DNA of 16,605 bases from Rickettsiales bacterium. Its GTDB lineage: Bacteria > Pseudomonadota > Alphaproteobacteria > Rickettsiales > JANQQO01. The notes beneath the pieces are model-generated. The model saw only the letters and a program-made list of their open reading frames with translations. It was not told where the DNA came from and did not search any database. Below are positions 1 through 7,014 of the stretch, in pieces. The stretch spans positions 1-16,605 of the forward strand of contig JANQQO010000164.1 in NCBI GenBank assembly GCA_028289305.1, read 5' to 3'. Numbering within the stretch: the first letter of the stretch is position 1; the number at the start of each line of letters is the position of its first letter. Position numbers and translations under genes: made by a program.

Positions 1-505
1 TAAACAGCACATCAAACAAGCGCCCCAAGATCATCGCATCGGCAATATCGCTGACCTGAAACTCATCAAAACACAAGAGCTGCACTTCCTTGGCGATCGC
101 CTTGGCGATCTGCTGCAGCGGGTCTTTGCCGCGCCGGCTGCGCTGTTGCTGCAGGCGCTGATGCACCTCCAGCATGAAGGCGTGAAAATGCACCCGGCGT
201 TTGCGCTTCACCGCCGCATGCGTGAAAAACAAATCCATCAGCAGCGATTTGCCGCGCCCCACCTCGCCATAAATATACACGCCTTGCCGTTCCGCCTCGC
301 TATGCGGCGGCGGCGATAAGCCAAAAAACCCTCTAACACCGCCGCGCATCTGCGCCTCCAGCGCATCCTCCAGTGCTAAGAGCCGCTGCAACACCTGCAT
401 CTGCGCCGTATCGGGGTGAAGCAACCCTTCGCGCACCCGCGTCACATAGGCGCGCGCCAGCGGGCTTTCCTCGCAAGATAGTGCTTCCAATGCCGATGGG
501 TTCAT
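1..505 (-). CDS. zapE: ZapE/AFG1-family P-loop ATPase, partial (C-terminus outside window)
   Basis: This is the N-terminal 168 codons of an AFG1-like ATPase (ZapE), which in Escherichia coli acts with the FtsZ division ring and in mitochondria (Afg1/Lace1) in inner-membrane protein quality control. The translation shows a Walker A motif (GEVGRGKS, about residues 80-87), then the family segment MDLFF, a VHFHAFM stretch and the Walker B LLCFDEFQVSDIADAMILGR near residues 144-163, which is the most diagnostic ZapE signature. The reading frame is open through position 2 and runs off the left edge, so the C-terminal third or so is missing. The ATG at 505 is chosen because AAGGTGAG lies a few bases upstream as a good ribosome binding site. 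The short spacing between the arginine-rich segment and Walker B matches the compact alphaproteobacterial form. The family call is secure; the role in division is inferred from homologues. Confidence 0.93.
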   Translation of the reverse strand, partial: MNPSALEALSCEESPLARAYVTRVREGLLHPDTAQMQVLQRLLALEDALEAQMRGGVRGFFGLSPPPHSEAERQGVYIYGEVGRGKSLLMDLFFTHAAVKRKRRVHFHAFMLEVHQRLQQQRSRRGKDPLQQIAKAIAKEVQLLCFDEFQVSDIADAMILGRLFDVLF

Positions 506-729
506 ATTCTCACCTTAGTCTTTTGTATAGCTATGTGTCCAAAAATATAGTGTTTTATAAATTTATTTATACTAGGCATCCAAGGCGAATAAAATTCTAG
601 CGTACACGGTTAGTACGTGAAACCGAGGTGACATAAAATAAAGTACACTTTAATTTTATGTCACCAAAGGTTCGCCAATTTTATGAGTCCGCAGGATAAC
701 GACGTAGAAATGAATTTAGGAAACGCTAT
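506..729. other. AT-rich divergent spacer between zapE and panC
   Basis: This 224-base spacer separates the divergent zapE and panC starts and must hold both promoters. The half nearest zapE (about 516-600) is strongly AT-rich and includes TATACT-like hexamers, but no single promoter could be chosen with confidence. The half nearest panC holds a perfect long inverted repeat (listed separately), a smaller repeat CGGTT (607-611) / AACCG (621-625), and the matching flanks AATAAAATT near 589-597 and AATTTTAT near 677-684, which face each other. No convincing coding sequence is present. Confidence 0.6.
627..665. repeat. Perfect 13-bp inverted repeat upstream of panC
   Basis: GGTGACATAAAAT (627-639) is followed after a 13-base spacer by its exact reverse complement (653-665). 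The spacer contains a weaker dyad, AAAGT-ACA-CTTTA. The element lies between divergent genes, so it is not a transcription terminator for either. It could be a regulator binding site, a leader hairpin in the panC transcript or the core of a small palindromic repeat. The repeat itself is directly visible; its function is unknown. Confidence 0.75.
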
Positions 730-1557
730 ATGCATATATACCGTGATCACCACAGCCTAACCGCCTTCCGCGCACAACACAAGCGTATCGCCTTCATCCC
801 CACTATGGGCGCGCTGCATGCAGGCCATCTATCGCTGGTAGAATTGGCCCAGAACGACGCGGATGCGGTGCTGGTCAGTATTTTTGTCAACCCCACCCAG
901 TTTGGCCCCGCGGAGGATTTTTCTGCCTATCCGCGCCAGGAGGAAGCAGATCTCGCCCAGCTCGAAAATGCCGGCGTGGCGGCGGTCTACCTCCCCACAA
1001 TGGAAGAAATCTACCCTAACGGGCCCGACATCACCGAGCAGGCCGGGCCGTTGGGCGATATCCTCTGCGGTACAGACCGGCCCGGCCATTTCGATGGCGT
1101 ACTCACCGTGGTGCGCCGCCTCTTTGCCCTCACCACGCCAGATAGCGCTATTTTCGGCGAAAAAGACTATCAGCAGCTAGTGTTGATTCGCCAGATGGTA
1201 GCCGAGCACACCCTGCCCATCACCATTCTTGCTGCCCCCACGGCGCGCGCTGAAGATGGGCTCGCCCTCTCATCGCGCAATGCGTATTTAAGCGACGAAC
1301 AGCGCGCCATCGCCCCGCTGCTTTACCGCACACTCAGCAATACCGCAGAACACATCCGCCAAAGCGCATCCGATATCCCCACCTTGCTGGAGGATGCGGT
1401 GACCCTACTCACCGCTACCGGCTTCACCGTGCATTATCTCGAATTGCAGGATGACACCACCCTCGCCCCGCTACAAGAAAACACGGCCCAAGCACGCCTG
1501 TTTGCCGCCGCCACACTCGGCCCCACCCGGCTTATCGATAATGTAAAACTCTCGTAA
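730..1557 (+). CDS. panC: Pantoate--beta-alanine ligase (pantothenate synthetase)
   Basis: This cytosolic enzyme joins pantoate and beta-alanine with ATP, via a pantoyl-adenylate, to give pantothenate (vitamin B5), the precursor of coenzyme A. The 275-residue product has the usual family length. It carries the nucleotidyltransferase HxGH motif in PTMGALHAGH (residues 24-33, His30 and His33), the VNPTQFGP pantoate-site segment (53-60), FGEKDYQQL (142-150), and the KMSKS-like SSRN loop in EDGLALSSRNAYL (175-187). The start at 730 is supported by AGGA at 718-721 with 8-base spacing. panB and panD are not adjacent, so panC stands alone here. It converges on cycM, with a hairpin between the two. 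Identification is secure. Confidence 0.97.
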   Translation: MHIYRDHHSLTAFRAQHKRIAFIPTMGALHAGHLSLVELAQNDADAVLVSIFVNPTQFGPAEDFSAYPRQEEADLAQLENAGVAAVYLPTMEEIYPNGPDITEQAGPLGDILCGTDRPGHFDGVLTVVRRLFALTTPDSAIFGEKDYQQLVLIRQMVAEHTLPITILAAPTARAEDGLALSSRNAYLSDEQRAIAPLLYRTLSNTAEHIRQSASDIPTLLEDAVTLLTATGFTVHYLELQDDTTLAPLQENTAQARLFAAATLGPTRLIDNVKLS

Positions 1558-1585
1558 GGGAAAAATGCGTAAAAGCGGGAACCCC

Positions 1586-1613
1586 TAAAATTCGCTAGTA
1601 ATAGCGGATTTTA
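1586..1613. terminator. Bidirectional terminator hairpin between panC and cycM
   Basis: TAAAATTCGCT (1586-1596) and AGCGGATTTTA (1603-1613) form an 11-bp stem with one mismatch around the loop AGTAAT. The arms end in A-runs and T-runs on both strands, so the structure can act for panC (+) and for cycM (-). Its right arm includes the stop codon of cycM (1611-1613). The hairpin is visible; its activity as a terminator is inferred from position and composition. Confidence 0.65.
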
Positions 1614-2162
1614 CTCCTCCTCCGGCTCCACTGGAGGGAGAGGATACTGCGTACCCCCCTGCTGGCGCATATAGGCGATCATATCGGCGATATCTTTTGG
1701 CTTACGCAACCCGACAAACGCCATTTTCGTGCCCTTCATGAATTTCTTGGGGTTGTTCAAGAACGCGTAGAGATTGTCATAATCCCAGCCTACATTCATG
1801 CTCGCCATCGCATTGGAATACGCAAAATCGGCGTTTTGCGCCATTTGATTGCCGAGTACTCCCCATAGATTTGGGCCCACTTTATTCGCCCCACCTTCAT
1901 CAAAGGTGTGGCAGGCTAAGCATTTTTTCGCAACATTCTTCCCGCGTTCCGCGCTGGCGGCGGCCATCAGCTGGCCAATCTTAATCACCACCTCTTCTTT
2001 CACCGTCCCACCCGGTGTTTCTTCGGCCACCTCAATCTGATATCCGCGTGTCTCCGATATTTCTGGATGATAGAGCGCCCCGCCTATTTTGCCGATCATC
2101 ATCGCCGCCAAACCGGCGATCAACACCGAAGCCGCTATTTTATTTAATTCCAATCCATCCAC
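1611..2162 (-). CDS. cycM: Membrane-anchored class I cytochrome c, CycM type
   Basis: This is a c-type cytochrome held on the periplasmic face of the inner membrane by an uncleaved N-terminal anchor. Such proteins shuttle electrons from the bc1 complex to terminal oxidase in alphaproteobacteria. The 183-residue product has a hydrophobic segment at about residues 9-30, then an acidic linker, and one haem site CLACH (Cys81, Cys84, His85). The likely axial methionine is Met147 in KGTKMAFVGL. The KCLACHTFDEGGANKVGPNLWGV run (about 80-102) is typical of mitochondrial-like cytochrome c. The C-terminus is a Pro/Glu-rich tail. It is divergent from kdsB with an 84-base spacer, an arrangement I recall from rhizobia. 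The gene symbol follows the Bradyrhizobium homologue; haem attachment and anchor are seen, the partner oxidase is inferred. Confidence 0.88.
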   Translation of the reverse strand: MDGLELNKIAASVLIAGLAAMMIGKIGGALYHPEISETRGYQIEVAEETPGGTVKEEVVIKIGQLMAAASAERGKNVAKKCLACHTFDEGGANKVGPNLWGVLGNQMAQNADFAYSNAMASMNVGWDYDNLYAFLNNPKKFMKGTKMAFVGLRKPKDIADMIAYMRQQGGTQYPLPPVEPEEE

Positions 2163-2246
2163 GCGCGATATTTCACCCTTGAGACTATATTTTTACGCAC
2201 AACTTACCTATAACTGTAGCCGTATGTTTTATCAATATGAGATTTC

Positions 2247-2987
2247 ATGATGCACCCCATCATTGTGATTCCCGCCCGGCTTGAATCGACGCGTTTACCG
2301 CGTAAACCCTTGGCCGATATTGGCGGTATACCAATGATTGTGCACGTGCTGCGCCGCGCAGAGGCGGCTGCGTGCGGCCCGGTCTATGTCGCCTGTGATG
2401 GCGATGACATTGCAGATGTCGTCACTGAAGCGGGTGGCCACGCCATCCTCACGGATCCCGAGCTCCCCTCCGGCACCGACCGCGTCCATGCCGCGCTGCA
2501 GCAGATCGACCCCAAAGAACAGCACGATATCGTCATCAACATCCAGGGCGATCTCCCCTTGCTCGAGCCACAGGCGGTGCAAGACGTGCTTCTGCCCTTC
2601 CGCCGCAAGAAAGATGTCGCGATCAGCACGCTGGTCAGCCCCATCACCGACGACGCCGAAGCCACCGATCCGCATGTCGTCAAAGCCGTCATCACCTGGG
2701 ATTATGATGGTGAGCTTGGCCGCGCGCTTTATTTCACCCGTGCCACCGCACCCTGGGGTGAAGGCCCACTCTGGCACCATATTGGGCTCTATGCCTATAC
2801 CCGTGAGGCGCTCACCACCTTCACACAACTGCCTACCAGCCTGCTCGAGCGCCGAGAAAAGCTCGAACAACTGCGCGCGTTAGAACACAATATGCACCTA
2901 GCCGTCGTCAAAGTAGACCACATCCCGCTTGGCGTCGACACCGCAGAAGACCTCGAAAAAGCCCGAACCCTCTATGAAAGCAGCTAA
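2247..2987 (+). CDS. kdsB: 3-deoxy-manno-octulosonate cytidylyltransferase (CMP-Kdo synthetase)
   Basis: KdsB activates Kdo with CTP to CMP-Kdo in the cytosol, the committed step for adding Kdo to lipid A, so the organism makes a Gram-negative lipopolysaccharide core. The 246 residues match the family length. The nucleotide-binding start PARLESTRLPRKPL (9-22) is followed by LPSGTDRVHAA (73-83) and INIQGDLPLLEP (98-109), the metal/CTP site. Near the C-terminus are HIGLYAY, the LPTSLLERREKLEQLRALE block that binds Kdo, and PLGVDTAEDLEKAR. Two ATG codons are adjacent at 2247 and 2250, and the first is used here. Only 11 bases separate its stop from the next gene, indicating an operon. Identification is secure. 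Confidence 0.97.
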   Translation: MMHPIIVIPARLESTRLPRKPLADIGGIPMIVHVLRRAEAAACGPVYVACDGDDIADVVTEAGGHAILTDPELPSGTDRVHAALQQIDPKEQHDIVINIQGDLPLLEPQAVQDVLLPFRRKKDVAISTLVSPITDDAEATDPHVVKAVITWDYDGELGRALYFTRATAPWGEGPLWHHIGLYAYTREALTTFTQLPTSLLERREKLEQLRALEHNMHLAVVKVDHIPLGVDTAEDLEKARTLYESS

Positions 2988-2998
2988 AGGAGACCCTT

Positions 2999-4021
2999 AT
3001 GGAAAAACCCTATGACATCGTCGGCGTCGGCAACGCCATTGTCGACATCCTCGCCTATACCGATAACGCCTTCCTCGACGAGCAAGGCCTAGAAAAAGGC
3101 GTGATGAAGCTCGTCGACGAGGTGGAGGCGAAGAAGATCTATAACGCGATGGGGGCGGCCACAGAGTGCTCCGGTGGCTCGGTGGCAAATACCATCGCCG
3201 GCCTCGCCGGGCTTGAGGCGAAAACAGGCTTTATCGGCCGCGTCAAAGACGATCAATTCGGCGATATCTTCCGCCATGATCTACAGCGCAGCGGCGTGCA
3301 TTTCAACACACCCGCCGCGACAGAAGGCAAGCCCACCGCGCATTGCCTCGTGCTCGTCACCCATGATGGCCCAAGCTCCATCCAAGCAAAAAACACCGAG
3401 CGCACCATGGCCACCTATCTCGGCGCCAGCACCGAGATGGACCGCGACGATATCGATTTCGACCTCCTCACCCAAGCCAAGGTGATGTATGTCGAGGGCT
3501 ATCTGTGGGACCAGCTCGATGTGCGCGATGTCATCGCTGAAGCCATGGACGCGGTGCATGCCGCAGGCGGTAAAATCGGCTTCACCCTGTCCGACCCGCT
3601 CTGCGTCGAGCGCCACCGTGATGCATTTTTGTCACTGCTGGAAGGAAAAATCGACCTGCTCTTCGCCAATGAAAAAGAGATCCGTACCCTCTACGAAGAA
3701 CAAGATTTACGCAAAATCTTCTACAAAATACAGGGTATGTGCGAGCTTGCGGTCATCACCCGGGGTGCGAGTGGCTCTGTGGTCGTCGATCAGAACGGCG
3801 AAATCCACACCATCGAAGCCGAAAAAGTCGAAGAAGTCTACGACGTCACCGGTGCCGGCGATCTCTATGCCAGCGGCTTCCTATATGGCTATGTTAACCA
3901 TTTCAGCCACGAACAAAGCGCGCGGCTGGGCAGTCTCTGCGCCGCAGAAGTCATCAAATTCCTAGGCGGCCGCCCGCTCACTGAGCTCAGCCCCTTCATC
4001 GCTCAGGCACAAAGCGCATGA
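2999..4021 (+). CDS. Adenosine kinase-type PfkB family carbohydrate kinase
   Basis: This is a cytosolic ribokinase-fold kinase; its closest recognisable relatives phosphorylate adenosine to AMP. The 340 residues show the N-terminal VGVGNAIVDI strand (8-17), the substrate-side GG motif in SGGSVANTIAGLA (58-70), GFIGRVKDDQFGD (77-89) and the C-terminal DVTGAGDLYASGFLYG (282-297) with the catalytic base Asp288 in GAGD. FANEKEIRTLY (222-232) is the usual sugar-kinase NEXE-type region. The start at 2999 is firm because AAAGGAG just overlaps the kdsB stop with suitable spacing. The gene overlaps the following permease by four bases (ATGA, 4018-4021), implying translational coupling. Why adenosine salvage sits between Kdo activation and peptidoglycan recycling is not evident. 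The exact substrate cannot be proven from sequence. Confidence 0.88.
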   Translation: MEKPYDIVGVGNAIVDILAYTDNAFLDEQGLEKGVMKLVDEVEAKKIYNAMGAATECSGGSVANTIAGLAGLEAKTGFIGRVKDDQFGDIFRHDLQRSGVHFNTPAATEGKPTAHCLVLVTHDGPSSIQAKNTERTMATYLGASTEMDRDDIDFDLLTQAKVMYVEGYLWDQLDVRDVIAEAMDAVHAAGGKIGFTLSDPLCVERHRDAFLSLLEGKIDLLFANEKEIRTLYEEQDLRKIFYKIQGMCELAVITRGASGSVVVDQNGEIHTIEAEKVEEVYDVTGAGDLYASGFLYGYVNHFSHEQSARLGSLCAAEVIKFLGGRPLTELSPFIAQAQSA

Positions 4022-5289
4022 CCACAGCACCGCATTGGCTCAGCGCCTGGCGCGTCTACGCCCACCCGCATATGGTGGGCATCGCCCTGCTCGGCCTGGT
4101 CAGCGGCTTCCCGCTCGCGCTCACCGCCTCCACGCTCGGCGCCTGGCTCAATGCGGAGGGCATCTCTAAAACCGCGATCGGCCTCTTCGCCCTGGTCGGC
4201 ACCCCCTATACCCTCAAATTCCTCTGGGCCCCGCTGATGGACCAGCTCGCCATTCCCGGCCTCACCAAGCGCCTCGGCCGCCGCCGCAGCTGGCTGCTCG
4301 TCTCCCAGCTCGCCCTGATGGGAGCACTCTTCGCCCTCGGCAGCAGCGATCCCAAAACCGCCCTCGGCCTCACCGCGCTCTTCGCGCTCTTCACCGCCAT
4401 CGCCTCGGCCAGCCAAGATATCGTCATCGACGCCTACCGCGTTGAAATCCTCGAAGAACGCCAGCAAGGCGCGGGCGCTGCCAGCATCGTCTTCGGCTAT
4501 AATGTCGGTATGCGCCTCATTGGCGGCGGCCTCGCGCTTATCCTCGCTGACCAATTCTCCTGGCAGGCGGTCTATGCCTTGATGGCCGCACTGGTCCTCC
4601 TCGGCAGCGCCGTTGTCTGGCGCATGGGCGAGCCCAAAGCCCCACCGCCTGTTAAGCATACCCATTGGCTAGATTGGCTCGACCACGCCGTCATCGCCCC
4701 GTTCCGCGAGTTCCTCACCCGCCCTGGCTGGCTGTATCTCCTGCTTTTCATCGCGCTGTATAAATTCGGCGATGCCTTCGCCGGGCTCATGACCATCCCC
4801 TTCTTGCAAGATATCGGCTTCAGCAACACCGAAATCGGCCTCTACCTCAAAGGCTATGGCCTCGCCGCTACCTTATTCGGCACCTTCCTCGGCGGCGTAC
4901 TCGTCTACCGCATCGGCATGATTGGCGCGCTCTGGGCCAGTGGCGCAGCGCAAATGCTCTCTAACCTCATGTTCGTGTGGCAGGCCCATTTGGGCTACGA
5001 TCCGCATTTCGTCATCGCCCTGATCAGCGTGGAGAATATCAGCGCTGGCATGGGTACTGCCGCCTTCGTCGCCTTCATCAGCCAGCTCTGTAACGCGCAA
5101 TACACCGCGACGCAATACGCGCTGCTCAGCTCGCTTGCCGCCATTGGCCGCACGCTGCTCTCTTCTTCCTCTGGCGTGATGGTCGATCTTCTCGGCTGGG
5201 TACCGTTCTTCCTGCTTTCTACCGCCGTGGCCCTGCCCGGCCTCTTCCTACTCTCTCGCATCGGCCGGTTTTACAAACCTGAAAAATAA
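4018..5289 (+). CDS. ampG: AmpG-type muropeptide permease (MFS)
   Basis: This is an inner-membrane major facilitator permease that in characterised relatives imports anhydro-muropeptides (GlcNAc-anhMurNAc peptides) for cell-wall recycling and, in some species, for beta-lactamase induction. The 423 residues are about 12 hydrophobic segments. Family marks are LVSGFPLALTASTLGAWL (27-44), GTPYTLKFLWAPLMDQ (61-76), the loop GRRRSWL (87-93), and ASQDIVIDAYRVEIL (131-145), which is highly typical of AmpG. E. coli AmpG (491 residues) has extra C-terminal helices that this shorter version lacks, as in many alphaproteobacteria. The start codon overlaps the kinase stop as ATGA. It is the last gene of the kdsB operon. 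A general AmpG-family transporter of other substrate is the alternative. Confidence 0.88.
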   Translation: MTTAPHWLSAWRVYAHPHMVGIALLGLVSGFPLALTASTLGAWLNAEGISKTAIGLFALVGTPYTLKFLWAPLMDQLAIPGLTKRLGRRRSWLLVSQLALMGALFALGSSDPKTALGLTALFALFTAIASASQDIVIDAYRVEILEERQQGAGAASIVFGYNVGMRLIGGGLALILADQFSWQAVYALMAALVLLGSAVVWRMGEPKAPPPVKHTHWLDWLDHAVIAPFREFLTRPGWLYLLLFIALYKFGDAFAGLMTIPFLQDIGFSNTEIGLYLKGYGLAATLFGTFLGGVLVYRIGMIGALWASGAAQMLSNLMFVWQAHLGYDPHFVIALISVENISAGMGTAAFVAFISQLCNAQYTATQYALLSSLAAIGRTLLSSSSGVMVDLLGWVPFFLLSTAVALPGLFLLSRIGRFYKPEK

Positions 5290-5350
5290 TTCCTGCCCAA
5301 AAACCCCTTCCACCCTCACATCTGAAAAATTCTTAAAAATCGGCGAGTTA

Positions 5351-5387
5351 TTAACGTTTTATTAACCTTTTTGGTGTAGTCTATGAT
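5351..5387 (+). promoter_or_regulatory. CtrA box with overlapping promoter for the aminomutase gene
   Basis: TTAACGTTTTATTAAC (5351-5366) is an exact TTAA-N7-TTAAC site, the published consensus for the alphaproteobacterial cell-cycle regulator CtrA. A TATAAT-like hexamer TATGAT follows at 5382-5387. Seventeen bases upstream of that hexamer (about 5359-5364) is where the -35 element would sit, so the CtrA box covers the -35 region, as in CtrA-activated promoters. The match is seen; regulation is inference, because such AT-rich half sites can occur by chance. Confidence 0.6.
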
Positions 5388-5392
5388 ATGCT

Positions 5393-5421
5393 ACAACTGT
5401 GATGACTATGCGTATAGTTGT
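5393..5421 (+). promoter_or_regulatory. Dyad in the leader of the aminomutase gene
   Basis: ACAACT (5393-5398) pairs with AGTTGT (5416-5421), and inside it ACTAT (5405-5409) pairs with ATAGT (5414-5418). The two pairings are mutually exclusive where they share 5416-5418. They lie between the putative -10 and the ribosome binding site AGGGAG (5431-5436). This could be an operator or a small leader hairpin; there is no direct sign of function. Confidence 0.35.
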
Positions 5422-5444
5422 GGGGGAAGAAGGGAGTAAGCGAC

Positions 5445-7007
5445 ATGGAACTGTCAGAAAAAGGCCAAACTTTCCTGGATGGCGTACAAAACGGCAAGCA
5501 TAGCCGACAACAAGTCACCGGCCTCACTAAATTCGTTGAAGGGAAGGTCTCAGAAGAGATGCAGGCACTGTATAGCCCTGACGAAATAACCGCTCTAACC
5601 GCTTTACAAGGCACAGACCGGGATGTTGAAGCGCGGATGAGCGTAAAACTAACGCCGCATTACTTTGATCGCGCCCAAAATAGTGTGCCGCTACAAAATC
5701 TGGTAAAAGCGCGCCCCGAAGAGACGCAAGATCTCGCCGGGCAAGACGATCCTTCTCAACAATTGAAATATTCGCCTACAGAAGGCCTGCTACACAAATA
5801 TGAAATGGCGCTGCTCTATGTCATCACCACCTGCTCGGCCCATTGCCGCTATTGTTACCGCTCCGATGTCATCAACCAAAAGGAAATCACTAAAGAGGAT
5901 GGCTCCACCGTAAAAAAAGAACTCGCTAACCCAGATGAAATCGTTCAATACATCACCGAGCATAACCAAGCCGTAGCAGAAAATGACGGCGCGCACCCGG
6001 ATACCGGCCGCCCTAAATTGCGTGAAGTGTTGCTCTCCGGGGGCGATCCCATGGTGCTTAGCAATAAAAACCTTGCCACATGGATGGCCACACTCGCTGA
6101 GGCCGGCGTGGAAACCATCCGCATTGGCACCAAAGAGCTCGCCTTCTACCCCGACCGGTTTGGAGAAAACTTCATGGCCATGCTCGATAGCTTCCACGAG
6201 ACCTACCCCGATGTCAAACTGCGCTTCGCCGTGCATTTCACCCATCCAGATGAGTTCTTGCAGAAAGACGATACTGGCCAATATATCCAAAAAGAAGGTG
6301 GTGGCTATCTCTGGCATGAGGATACGCTAGCACCCATACAAAAACTCACCCAGCGAGGCGATTGGATCACCCTTGCCAATCAAACCCCCATCATCTGGCA
6401 AGTAAACGACAATGCAGATGCCATCCGCATCATGCAGCGCGAACTCAAGCGCGAAGGGGTACAAAACCATTATTTCTTCCAAGGCCGCGAAATCGAAGGC
6501 CATAGAGCTTTTAACGTTCCCGTTGAAGAAACATGGCGCATCGTCAATGATTCACAAAAAGGCCTTTCGGGTATGGAAACCAATGCACGCTGTGCAATGT
6601 CTACCGTACATGGCAAGGTGGAGGTAATCAGTGTCACGGATGAGCCTATCCCTGGGGTGCCCGGAACCGAAAACGGCTTTGTCGTACTCAAAGTATTACG
6701 CTCCCCAGAAGACGCCGAAACACGCGGAAAAATCAGCATTGTCGGGCGCAATCCTGAAGCCCTCTGGCTAACCGGATATGAAGACCGCGTTATCTATGAC
6801 GAAGCAGGTTTATTTCCTGGTGCTACCCCCCTGGCCGCCCCAGAAAATGCCAGCCAGATTGACCAATTCATACGTGCAATGCAAGATATGAACCGTATGT
6901 TTGAAGGCATGTCTCCAGATACATTCCAAGAAACAGCTGAAAAAGCCATGCACGTAGAAGCCCAGAGAGCCCGCGACGTGCAAAATAAAGGCCGGCGAGA
7001 AAGATAA
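5445..7007 (+). CDS. KamA-family radical SAM/PLP aminomutase, likely glutamate 2,3-aminomutase-like
   Basis: Enzymes of this family use a 4Fe-4S cluster, S-adenosylmethionine and PLP to move an amino group from C2 to C3 of an amino acid. The 520-residue product has the cluster motif CSAHCRYC (Cys130, Cys134, Cys137), Arg139 at the position of the carboxylate-binding Arg134 of clostridial lysine 2,3-aminomutase, LLSGGDP (196-202), LRFAVHFTHPDEF, NQTPIIWQVND (ending Asp322) and a likely PLP lysine, Lys391 in HGK. Against the clostridial enzyme from memory, Asp293 falls on Arg348 (FQGR) and Asp330 on a non-acidic residue in CAMST. Both bind the lysine side-chain amine, so lysine is an unlikely substrate; an acidic amino acid such as glutamate fits better. 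It is longer than KamA (about 416) or EpmB (about 340), with extra N- and C-terminal regions. ATG 5445 is preferred over TTG 5418 because AGGGAG stands 8 bases before it. Confidence 0.85.
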   Translation: MELSEKGQTFLDGVQNGKHSRQQVTGLTKFVEGKVSEEMQALYSPDEITALTALQGTDRDVEARMSVKLTPHYFDRAQNSVPLQNLVKARPEETQDLAGQDDPSQQLKYSPTEGLLHKYEMALLYVITTCSAHCRYCYRSDVINQKEITKEDGSTVKKELANPDEIVQYITEHNQAVAENDGAHPDTGRPKLREVLLSGGDPMVLSNKNLATWMATLAEAGVETIRIGTKELAFYPDRFGENFMAMLDSFHETYPDVKLRFAVHFTHPDEFLQKDDTGQYIQKEGGGYLWHEDTLAPIQKLTQRGDWITLANQTPIIWQVNDNADAIRIMQRELKREGVQNHYFFQGREIEGHRAFNVPVEETWRIVNDSQKGLSGMETNARCAMSTVHGKVEVISVTDEPIPGVPGTENGFVVLKVLRSPEDAETRGKISIVGRNPEALWLTGYEDRVIYDEAGLFPGATPLAAPENASQIDQFIRAMQDMNRMFEGMSPDTFQETAEKAMHVEAQRARDVQNKGRRER

Positions 7008-7014
7008 CCTCCCG

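Noticed and set aside
373..600. Open frame on the + strand opposite zapE
   Set aside because: It overlaps the conserved zapE frame in antisense and then runs into AT-rich spacer; the peptide is low-complexity and shows no family features.
2295..2870. 191-codon open frame antisense to kdsB
   Set aside because: kdsB is unmistakable on the + strand and the antisense product has no recognisable features.
4003..4665. 220-codon open frame antisense to the kinase end and ampG
   Set aside because: It is a by-product of GC-rich codon bias opposite a well-conserved permease; the translation is Gly/Glu/Ala-rich without motifs.
5418..5444. Nine-codon upstream extension of the aminomutase from TTG 5418
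   Set aside because: The added residues lie over the ribosome binding site AGGGAG that serves ATG 5445, and TTG 5418 has no such site of its own.
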